Of a DNA stretch of 64,000 nucleotides, positions 48,791 through 60,400 are shown one piece after another. The translations under genes and the position numbers were made by a program. How positions within the stretch are numbered: position 1 is the stretch's first letter; the number at the start of each line of letters is the position of its first letter. This DNA is from Stichopus chloronotus (taxonomy: Eukaryota; Echinodermata; Holothuroidea; Aspidochirotida; Stichopodidae), in NCBI GenBank assembly GCA_021234535.1, contig CM037832.1, forward strand, positions 4,013,359-4,077,358, written 5' to 3'. The notes beneath the pieces were generated by a model, which was given only the letters and a program-made list of their open reading frames with translations, searched no databases and was not told the origin of the DNA.

Positions 48791-50074
48791 CCCACAGACT
48801 TAATGATCCTCAAACTTTTTTTTTCAAAAACTGCATCAGCTCTTTGTAAATTTTCAGCTTTGCAATCTTCTGTTGGCCAAAACCAGCAATTATGTCCTGC
48901 CATGATCTAGCTAGTACAGTAGTCAGTTGTTTCACCTCCTTGCCAGTATTCCACCAACTAGTTCATCCTGGTCATTAAGCCTACATTGTAAGTACATTCA
49001 AGTGCTGAGTGTGCTGAAATCTGGTTGTGTATATCACTCTCATGGCAAAGCAAAATCAAAAACTGAGGCTGATTGCATGCATTGCCATTGGCTGATAATT
49101 AATGCATTTGGTGTGTTTCATCAACAACCAAATCAGCGAGTAGAGTTCTTGTCGCAGACTTCACTTGTATCGTGGTATATTCTCTTCCTCGTTTTCTTCT
49201 GTCATTTTGTACAGTTCATTTGGTGCAAGGATTCATTTACCTCATCCCATAATGCAAAGGAATGAATAAATGTGGACATGTTTAGAGTTTTGTGTTTTGA
49301 TAGTGTTATAGAAGAGTAATTTTCTTTAGTTCACCTGTTAATTTGCAAACTCATGTGGAGATAACAACTGGAGACTGATCTAACTTAGTCCACAGAAGAA
49401 GTTAAGTGGAAACCCTTGTCAGTATAGAAGATTCAGTTAGGTAGACATGAAGTTTGCGTGGATATGACTACAATTTCTGCCTGGAATAATTGTCATCAAA
49501 GCCATGAGAGCATATACAGTAGTTTTAAATTGGTTTTGTTGCCCTAGTATTGCAGTGAATACTCGAAAATTTTGGTCATCAAAGTTAAGTAGAAAAGGGG
49601 CTCCAAACAAGACCAAATTGCACCTGAGAGCTCTTGGAAGCTCGGAGCGAATTCCGGCCAAAGGGACTTCATGCTTATCATCAGTGGCTTTCCATTATTA
49701 TCTCACTTCCAGCCACACACTCACCTTGGCATCTCTGCTGTACCTCCTTGTTAGTCATACTCATAACTATTGTCGTTAAATGTGAATGAGTTAAGTTAGT
49801 AACACAGTTTCACAGTATTTGATCAACATTAATTTCCATTCTCTCTCTCTTCACTGGTGTCAACAGGCTATGTTTAGTGTCACAGAATCAGAGTACAGTT
49901 GTACCCAAGACTAGGGCCCAGGAAGATTTTGAAGTTGCAAGACCTGTTCTTTTGCAGTGCAGTGACGTCCCAGTCGTGGCACTGATAGTTACCCAGTGCT
50001 GGTACCTTTTATGTTAGTCTGGCCAACCATCATTAGAGATTCTTTGTTGACTTTAGTACCCTGGAACTATAAAT

Positions 50075-50218
50075 ATGGATCAACTGGCAAACATGCCTGT
50101 GACTATTCTAGTAAAGGCACCAAATCAGAAAATTGGTGACCAAACTGTGGAGTGTTTCATGGATTGGACAGTTAAGAGACTGAAGTCTCATCTTGCTGCA
50201 GTTTACCCGAGCAAACCA
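50075..50218 (+). CDS. HERPUD2: HERPUD coding exon 1 (ubiquitin-like domain, first part)
   Basis: 144 bases, residues 1-48, from MDQLANMPVTILVKAPNQ to VYPSKP. Closely matches human HERPUD2 (MDQ start, KAPNQK, VYPSKP). Donor GTGAGT at 50219, phase 0. Confidence 0.94.
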
Positions 50219-53200
50219 GTGAGTAAACCAAACTTCGATCCTCAATTTCACACTATGCATTAAAAACCAGTCCAGTTTAATTTATTCCTAACAGATGTCA
50301 TGTTTTAAATGTTTGCAATTACATGACTAACCTGACAGTTAGAATGTGCACTGGAAAAATTTGCATTTCTGTGCAGTCTATATGTGTGAGTGTGACTGGT
50401 CCATTCATCAATTAAAAATGCAGCCTGCGAATGAATCTGCATTAGTGCACTCATACACAGAGACGTTTGTCGTAGAGTATGTGGAAGCTACGGAAAATTG
50501 TTTCTTGTATCTTCGGTATATGTTATACATGTATGGAATGCAGACTGCCATGCTGATTGAAAAGAAAATTGGTTTGCCAGCAGGTGTGTGTCCATGCAGT
50601 GAGTGGTGCAAGGTTATCCTGCCCATTGAATTTGCTGTGAATTTGTATGTTAGAATGAAAAGTTTCCATACAGTAGACTACCTGCAATGTTTGCTGGAGT
50701 AGATAGTGCAAATTGCACATGTTAGAGTTAAGCCTGGGTCACACCGGCGCGATTCAATACGCAATTCAACTTTCAACTAAATTAGTGCAAACTGAATTGA
50801 TCATAAAAATTGTTCAGAATAAAACAGCGTTGCAATGTCTCTCAATCCTGGATTTCTTGAAAGAGCAAAACCGATTTTGTAGTCCTTACTTTGCGTTCGT
50901 TAATGAAACGCCGTTTCAAGTTGTGCAATTTTAGTTGAAAATTGAATCATGTGGTGAATCGTACTAGTGTGACCCGGGTTTTGTGAAGACACCACAGGTG
51001 GGACAAAATTGTGTCTTTGTTAAACTAATGACACTGGGCACTCAGATGGTAGGTACAGCTGCTACAGTGGAATGGAAAGGCCCTAACTATACAGACATTA
51101 GTGCATTTCAACTTGAAATAAATTACTGTCTGCTAATTACATGTCCTATTGAATTTACAGTCAGTATCTTGTGTTTTGGTAACCAGTTTGTTTTTATTTT
51201 TGATTAAGTATTGTAGTGAACATTGTTAAGTCATCTCACAAACAAAAATGCTGGCTTACAGTGATAAAGCAATAACAGCATTGAATAAAGAATCACATGT
51301 TTTGATTATGTACTTGGATGTCCCACTTTCATTGCCCAATATTGTGGCTTTGCATGTATGTTTCTGGTAGGCTGTCATGGTACTGTACCCCTAAAATTGG
51401 TGGGCACCATTAATACAGTCATATATTGTACCAATAATTTAGCCATACCAGTATCATAACAGAAAAGGTCTGTTTTTAGCACAAGAAAGTTGTTGAAAAG
51501 TACTTGATTTATGGGGAATGCAACTTTTTTTCACAGCTTATCAGTGGCACATTGGTGTGTGCTAATAACTTGATGGATAGCTCTATTTATCTCTACAGAT
51601 ATCTAATGATTAAATTGCATGACATACATATGCACAGTATGTTTCATCTGATGACACAGAAATGCTTTTGTCTATTTCAGGCAGAGAAAAGCCAAAGAAT
51701 CATTTATTCTGGGAAATTGCTCCAAGATCATTCAGTTTTACAAGATGTCTTAAGATCTGTAAGTATCCTTCATGCACATTTAGATCATGAAAATTCATAA
51801 ATAAGAGAATGAATGGACTGGCTCAGTCTAAACATTGACATTCAAGAAAGCTGGTCCATTGTTTAACGTATGGCAGTATTTAGGGTAATCATTATCTCAT
51901 ACTTAGCATACATGTTGCCATGTACCTTACATTTTCGTACTTGTGTTATTAATAAGCCAAGGTAGCACGTTTTCAGTTGCTACAGTAGGGCTGTTTCTTG
52001 CTCATAGTGGCTACACTGCACCCTTCTCAAAACAGTTGCCTGCTAATACTACACCAAGGAGTCAGTTCCTTTTGGAAACAAGCATGTTTAGGCATGGGTG
52101 TCGGTCAGGAAGAGCCAGCACCGATTAGAACTGTCCAATGGTGACACACTTGCCGACCACCCTGCGTCATTTTCCATCTTTGCACAAATGCTTAACCAAA
52201 GTAGGGCCACTGATTTGGTTTAAAAAAGAAGTAACTTTCCCTTTTTGATTCTCCTCTTTTCCAGTTTCCAAGCTCACCAATTTCTGTATTTTATGGTTTT
52301 TCTCCAACTTACAGTCGGTAAAGTAGTGCAGTCTAGGATGACAACCGACTTTGCGTGATGAGAGTTAAATCAGAAATAAGTCATTCGTGCTGCTTTTAAA
52401 CTGAACTGTTTGCTGTTTACAAAACCTGATTTGAATTTAGGACTGCTTAAAACCATTCTCAGTTTTAGTGAATTAGCTCAACCCACGGAGTGTGGGTAGA
52501 GCTTATGTGGTACTGTAGGGGGAGAAAATGTCTGTCTCTCTGTTCAAAAGCCTACTTCTTCTACAGTTACTGGCGGATTTTTCTGAAATTTGCAGTGAAG
52601 GTGCCACATTGGGATGGCAATACAAGTTGTTCCTAACTGTATGATAGGACAAAGGGAAGTCATAATTTTTGGCTATTTTGATCATTTTTCCTTGTGCTTT
52701 AGATCCTTTTGAAGTCTCACTCCCTTGATTTGAGTGGTTATATTATGTGGTAGTGAGTTGAAGTGAGCTTTATCTGGAGGGGCATGCTCACCATCTTAAA
52801 TGAATAGCCTCAAGCTAAAGCTTGTGTAAGACAGTTTTCAGTTACTTTGTTTTGACTGTTTGGGCATTACTTGTACTCCCTGTAGTATCCAGTGTCCACT
52901 GTGTACACAACTAATGTACCATGATGGCAAAGTTCCCTGACAGCTAATTTTAGAATCTATTACATAGCCCCCCTTGCTGGCTGTGTGGACATTGCATACA
53001 GAGGGGTTATTGTTCTTCACCAGTTGTTTCCCTGGTCTAGCTAGAATGGTTATCAGAGAATGTTAGGGAGTTGAGGTTTGGTCTTGGCTTGGTCAAGGCC
53101 CTGCACCAGTGGCATAACCAGACTTTTTATTTAAGGGGGGGGGGGGGGGGGGAGACAGGTGATTATGGCACTTTCTAAGTGTAGTTTAGCATATACCACT

Positions 53201-56200
53201 AAAATTTTTGCCAAAAGTTCCTCTCATAGTGCAGGAATTGGCAGTTCCCAACCTTCCAGACCTTGTGAATTGTGGCCAAATATTCTTCATTTTTGACAAA
53301 CCACATTTAGAAATTTACACTTCCAAAAGGTCAGTCTCTGCAAGGGTTGTGAGTGGAAGCCACAAAAAGGAATTGTTGATTAATTTTTGATAACATCAGT
53401 AGTGCTAGTTTAGTTGAGTTTAAATTAATGTATTCAGGCACTTACTGTACAGGGGGGTTCACTAAGTCGAGATGCAACATTCTTATTTGTCAACAAAAGC
53501 CTACATATTTGGGGGGGGGGGGGGGGAGACAAGTGATTATGGCACTTTCTAAGTGTAGTGTAGCATATACCACTAAAATTTTTGCCAAACGTTCCTCTCA
53601 TAGTGCAGGAATTGGCAGTTCCCAACCTTCCAGACCTTTTGAATTGTGGCCAAATATTCTTCATTTTTGACAAACCACATTTAGAAATTTACACTTCCAA
53701 AAGGTCAGTCTCTGCAAGGGTTGTGAGTGAAAGCCACAAAAAGAAATTGTTGATTAATTTTTGATAACATCAATAGTGCTAGTTTAGTTCAGTTTAAATT
53801 AATGTATTCAGGCACTTACAGGGGGGTTCACTAAGCAGAGATGCAACATTCTTATTTGTCAACAAAAGCCTACATATTTCATCATACTAGATTCTTTTCA
53901 TTAATTTGTTTTTTTACGGAATCAATATTAGACTCCACACGACTTAGCAGCATTTACTTAAAGGGACTCATTGAGTTGACATCAATAAAGTTTGTGGTGG
54001 TTTTGAAGGATATAAACACATGACAATGCTTACAATTAGCATAAGTAGTCAAGTTTCACATCCAATAGTTATGAAAACTGTCAAAATTTTCAAATTTTTG
54101 ACTGTTTGTTGCACTGGTTGTGTGCGTTTGAATATAGTACTAGTATGAAAAGTGTCTAGTCACGAATTTTCATAAACCAAATTAAATCATTAATTACTTA
54201 CTCATTAAAGTTCCATTGTATGTGAAACATTGGGATCTTCTTAGTTTGACCATTTGTCACTTGTATGTGAAGGAAACTTGACGGGTGTAGATAAATTTAG
54301 TGAATTTCAGGAAACAACTCAATGAGCCTCTTTAAAAAATGCATGGTGTGGTTTTCATCCAATATTTTTTTTACTCACCAATTTCATTGGGGGTAGTGGG
54401 AGGGGATAATCAGACATTTGACAACCCCCTCTGGTTATGCCACTGCCCTGCACAAACTGGTGGCATGTACTAGAAGTCTACTTTCTGATCCCTATCCCTG
54501 TCCCCTGTGGGCAGTGTTATATAGCTAAGATTTATCCCTGAAACCAACTTTGCTATTTGTCAAATAGCAACTCCCTGCTGAAATGGTCCAGCTACGAAAG
54601 TTAATTGCTAGGTCAACAGTGTTTATGTGCTGGCCAGCCCAACTTGAGTTTGTGTACAGTATGAACGATGTTAGGACCATAGATGTGTTCCAAATTAATT
54701 TTCAACTGGACACTTCCTAACATCAGAAGGGTTGAGCAACTGCAGCATCGCTGCTCTAGTTTTTTATTCCTTTCTGAAGGGAGGCAAGGTATTTATGCAG
54801 TCATGATAGTAAGCATATGTACATGTGTGTGTGTGTGCCTATATGACGCTTTGACTTGTAAACACTTGACCCCGAAAGAACATTGCCATGATCCCTACTG
54901 TTTTTCATTTACTGTAGGTCAAAGGTCTTTTTAGGTCACCAGAGCTTTAAGGTATGAAAACCTTTAAGGAATGTATCACAGCAAGTGACTGTTGGGACTT
55001 TGAACTGTTCACATTCGTGACTTATGATGAGTAGATGATCTTTGATATTTTTATGGAGGTCAAAGATCACATAAGGTCATAGTTTGAAAACCTTGTAAAC
55101 ATGGTATCTCAATAAGGGAAAGTTGCTGGAACTTCAAACTTCGTGTGGAGGTTGCCCATTGTTAGTACAGGATCCCCACTGTTTTTCATGGAAGTCAAAG
55201 GTCATTTGAGGTCACCATAGGATGAAGTATCAAAGCATTCTACTTAAGATATCTCAGCAGCTGGATGTCGCTGGAGTTTCAAACTGTGTGTGCTCCTGCA
55301 CTGTTAATGGAGTTTCATTTAAACCAGATAACAAAAATGACTGCGGTTCTGTTTGTGTTTTCTGACCCAAAGCACTATAGGTACTTTACCATGTAGCCTA
55401 ACTTCTATTGTTTTTTGTAGATTGACAGTGAAACCTTACATACAGTACACCTTGTTTGTACACCGACACCAGAAGAGATGTTAGAGACTGGTAAGTCATC
55501 ATCCAGTCCACCAAGCAAACTTTAACACCACTCAGACATGAAGAGTCTAACTCACAAGGAACAAACGTGGGAGACTCTTCAACGGATGGCATTAGACAGA
55601 GGTCCCACCAACCAAGAGAAACTTCCAATGCCACAGCAGGATATAGGTGAGCTTATTTGACCTTCTTCTCCCCCCCCCCTTCTCCCCTGTCAATGAGGGA
55701 GATAACTGAGATATATATGGTATAACAGATGCACAGTATGTCACTTTCATTATCCTAAACAATAAAATAGATCACTTGTTTGGATTTGTCGTAATTGATT
55801 TATTGCTTGTCCACAAACAAAGAGTAGTACTGCCTTTGTAGTGAGCAAATCTCATGTAGGTGTACCATATTAAGTACAAAAGCCCTATTGTTTTTGGCAG
55901 AAGTCAAATGTCATTTCAGGTCAACAGGGGTCAGATAATGTTAACTTTGTAAACACAATATTCCAAGAGGGGGAAACTTGCACTGATGTGATATTTGCTA
56001 TGAACTGTACAGTGCCAGGTGAAGGGGTGTACAGTACTGTACCTTACTGAGTACTTAAGCCTCTTACTTTATATTTGGTGAAAGCCATTTTGGTCAACAA
56101 CTATCATTTTGTGAAAACAACTAAGGTCAACAGATGTCACTGTATGTATAGTTAGTGGTTGTTTAATCTTAATTGATGGCATGATAAATTAATACTGATG

Positions 56201-57399
56201 AAGCATTACAACAAATCTGTACCAGGAATAGAGAAGGACAGGATGAATGTGTGAATTTCGGCGCAAAACAGGTTTGTTGATTTTTTTTTTATTTTTTATA
56301 TCATGCTTTAAATGAGTGGTTGACATCTATAACAGTGATTTAAATCATATAAATTGATTTAAACCATGATTTTTTAATAAAAATATATATTCTTTTTCAT
56401 AAAAATCATGATTGTTATGGGCTTGATTAAAATCAAACAACCCTGGTGCTCAAAACATGTATGAAAATTAATTCAGTCTTTTTGTGCATCAGTCACCTTT
56501 TTGTATTATAAAAATAAATGTCTTGTGCACTTTAGCTGGCCAAAGTTCAACCTGTCATTGTTTTTACTGACTTAGATGTGTGCTGTAGAAAATGCCAGCA
56601 GCGCTTTTCAACTGTGCCTTCATCTCATGTGATAAGAAAGTTCGCATTAATGCTTCCACTACAAGATGCTGGGATACAGTAGATTAGTAGACTTTCCCCC
56701 TGTACTGCACACACTCTGTTTCGAAGGAAGTTTTTAATTACAACAGTGTAATGTACTTCTCAAGTTCTGGTTTATGAAGCAGTTTTATGTACACAGACTG
56801 ATTTAGGGATTATATGGATGATCATGCTTCAAGAAAGAACAGGTTAATTTGAGTTATGTCTTTGTTCATGATAATGATAAAACAATGGATCACCTTCAAT
56901 CAGTCAATTCTTGTCAATGTTGTATGTCTGCAAATTCAGAAATTCTATCAAACCATCTCAAGGGTTGTGTGCACTGTATCAAAGTAATCACAGACCTACA
57001 GACAGTTTACTGGTATTCAGGGATTTTTTCTTCAAACATATCAACATGATTATGTTATGTAAATGCTTTTACGTGTTACTGTATTTTCTTTGATGTCTCA
57101 ATATTGTCTTTCAGTGCACCATACTATCAGAGTAGTGCCCCAGTGGCAGCAGCTTATCAGAACATGAGTCCGCAACAACTGCAGTGGATGCAACAGCTCT
57201 ACATGCAACAGATGGCCTATTACATGCAGTAGTGAGTACTTTACACTTCTAATTATGTTGGTCATAGACTACGATATAGCATCACCTAATGAACAATTTG
57301 AAGTCTGTCTGTGCTCATTGTTTTCTCAGACTTTACTTTTTGATTTCCATGGCAACCATAACCTTTGCACTCATACTGGCATGTGTGTTTGTTTATTGG

Positions 57400-57435
<36 letters not shown>

Positions 57436-60400
57436 ACATATGTATGACGATCTACCTTGTAAAGAGGATATCTCAAGGAGAGAAGCTTGGACAGGTGTGA
57501 TGTACCGCATTAAGTACAAGGACCTTGTTGGTTTTGGTGGAGGTCAAAAGGTCATTTGGGGTCAGCATCGGTCAACTGGTAAAACCCTTGTGTACCCAAT
57601 ATCCTTAGAACTGTAAGCTTGTCCAAATCAGATATTTGGTATGAAGCGTGTACATTCTGCCAGCAATAGTGAAAGGATTATTTTCATGTTACACCAAACA
57701 ACCATGACTGTTCACAATTATGGTGAACTTGAATCAGTGATGTATCTTTTGAAGTTTTTTTTTTTATTTTTTAAGCAGTGCAATGTCAGCCAACACAAAA
57801 GGTTTACAAAGTAAATTAGAAAATACGGTAAAATTCAGAGAAAGGCAGATTTGGATTTTCCCAAGTTATTTTATGGACGGTGTAAAATATTCATCTCTAC
57901 TATAACATCACTGAAAATCCCCAGGGTTTGCATCTCCTTTAAGAAGCAAAAAGAAAACGACATTTTTATTTTTAGTATTCTGTATAACTGCAGCTTACTT
58001 TATGACTTTTCTTCAACAAACGGCTTTACCAAAACTGCATGTTGCATGCAAACACTCTCTGCAACATTGCCTTTAATTAAACAGGCATATCTTTGTTGGT
58101 TGTTAACACTAGGCTGTTAGCGCTACTCCTGTGGTACAGTGATTTCAGGATGAACATAACCTGAAGTATTGCTTTGCACAGAATGCCAATCTTGCTATAA
58201 GTGTGATGGAACCAAAAGTTATCCCATGAGGACAGTCGTTGACAAGTCTTTTAGTGAGCTTTTCAGGCTCTATGTTGCAGTACACATACGGCACTGTAAG
58301 TGGTACCATGCATGCACTGTATTCCCCTTAATATGTCAACTCCTTTCCTTTAAGGTCTGGATATACACTATACATATTTTCATAATATTCGAGGTTTTCT
58401 GGTTAATTATGCTGTAATATTTACTGTAGAAGGATGTTTATTGACATTTCATCCCGGACTTATGTGCGTATGTTGTTGACATTAGGAAAGGACTATTTGT
58501 GGTGCCTTCAGGGGTCAGTAATACGATATCATAAATTGTTTATTCAGTGAGTGGGAGGAATTGCATGGTGCATATGACGTTCAAGTGTTTCACAAAAGGT
58601 TAATCACTTTACAGTGATTACGTGATTAGTCAGAATTAATGACATGTTTCACTTGTAGTCTTCTTTCTTTTCTCTTTTTAATGTTTTCTTGAGATTTATT
58701 GAGGCCTGTATTGGTTGTTTACAGAGGCCTATATTGGTTGTTGAACATAACAGGTACAGTAGTTCTATCCTTTGCCAAACACACAGCACTACTCTTAAGC
58801 AATGCAACAAGTTTGCCTCAATATTGTAGCAACATCAAAAACAAATTCTGAGATTCCCTTCCACTTTAACCTTTCCCATAGGCACCAGATTGGATTTAGC
58901 GGATTATGCCAAGTCTGGTAGTGAGTACTTCTTGTCAAAGTTAAAGCAATCTATCAAAACATTGAAAAAAAATAATTTTTAGGTTTTGTATTCCATTTTC
59001 ATGCATGTATTAGGTTGTTTAAAATTGTTGTATAATATTGCTGTGTAATATTGTTGTATAAGATTGTCTCAGGCATTTTATTGTTTGGGATTAGTGTTTT
59101 CATCAATTCCTAAAACTAGGAATCGGGTAATTTTCTATCATACCCATCAGGTACTCTACCAAAATGGCAGCCCCATTTTTTACATTGGTATTTCCACAGT
59201 ACTGTGCATCACATTTGTGCGGAGGAATCTTACCAGTACACTACGTACACTTGCCTACACCTTCTCATGAATAGGACCACCTGTTTTTCTTAAGAAATAG
59301 AAGGAAATTGCATTTTGAGCTTCTTTCTTTTGGATTTCTTGGAATTCTTCTAATTTTGGATCCCGGTAATAAAATGCCATTCGGGTACCCAATTACCCGG
59401 GTTACCCATGAAAACACTATTTAAGATACTGTAATTAAAATCTGGACTCCTTGAAACATTTCTGAGTTGTTTGTCTAAGGGCACCCTTTACCCCCAAAAT
59501 CTGTTCATTCTTATGAAATATTTGTCCCAGAATATTCCGGGACCTCTGAGAGTGATTCATTTGATTCTACCAAAGGAAGCAGACTGTAAAGCGCTGTTCA
59601 CACTGCTGTCCATGTGATGTCTTTAAGTAATAAGTATATTTTTCTTTTTCATAGTCATGTGATACAAGTCATAAATTTTACACAGAGTGGCAAATTTTTG
59701 GTTCCCTTGGATCAGAGATGGAGAATATTTAACTAAAGCTCAAAAAATTGGACAACAATCTGATCCAAAATGGTGGTAGTGTGTTTAGCGCTTAAGTCAC
59801 CATTCAGAAATATCTCGAATAGATTAAGCAGAACATTTTGACCTCTTACTTCTTCTAATGTGGCAATGCAATATCAAGATTTGCAAAATAATAATCATGG
59901 TGATTGTGAAAAATATGGAAGAAATAATAATCCATGTTTCCAAATACTGCCAAAAGTCCCACAAAATGTTTAAAAAAGCAGTACTCTGACAATTGTAAGT
60001 GTGTACATCAAAACAACACGGGTACCCCCCTGAGCATCCACTATGGTATGGTACGACTGTGGGCCATGGAAATGGGAGGAGAGTACTGTAAAACTGGTTT
60101 ATTAATCGTGTAGGCCCGGCATTGTCCTTCAACAAATCCACCTTGACAAATTCAAACCAAAAATCTAAAAACTCTTAAGCTTCAAATATTATAAACTAAA
60201 CAGCAAACTGTATTTAAATGTTTCTTCAAATGACCTGATGTCTCAAATTTTAAAATAGTTGGCTGTTCACTGTGATGATGAATTATGAAATGACTAAGGT
60301 GATCAGGCTATTTGCTATTCTTCATTATGTTAGGATGTGATTATTTTTAATTTCAAGTAGGGCTTGCACAACCTTTTCTGTTTCTTTTTGTGAGACACTT

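Larger units (their letters stand above)
46440..50074. other. HERPUD 5' flank / presumed 5' UTR intron
   Basis: No coding exon found. The bases just before the HERPUD ATG include CTTTGTTGACTTTAG (ending about 50057), a plausible 3' splice site, so the promoter and a 5' UTR exon are probably upstream. I searched by eye for ER-stress elements (CCAAT-N9-CCACG, ATTGG-N-CCACG) in 36-50 kb and found none convincing. Confidence 0.35.

Noticed and set aside
36000..50000. ER-stress response elements between AMFR and HERPUD
   Set aside because: CCACG and GACGTCAC-like words occur (for example near 46230) but none has the CCAAT spacing or ATTGG partner.
50346..50702. 118-codon open frame in HERPUD intron 1
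   Set aside because: No domain, Cys/Tyr/Met-rich random-looking composition, lies in an intron, no splice or start context.
53208..53764. Two near-identical 60-codon frames as a duplicated gene
   Set aside because: They are the two copies of a tandem duplication inside a non-coding hAT element.
55491..55496. GTAAGT as the end of HERPUD exon 3
   Set aside because: It would leave phase 1, which no downstream acceptor matches, and would drop the conserved GIRQR segment.
59824..60141. 105-codon minus-strand frame with a hydrophobic C-terminal part
   Set aside because: Intronic in HERPUD, no splice sites or family match; hydrophobicity follows from T-rich sequence.
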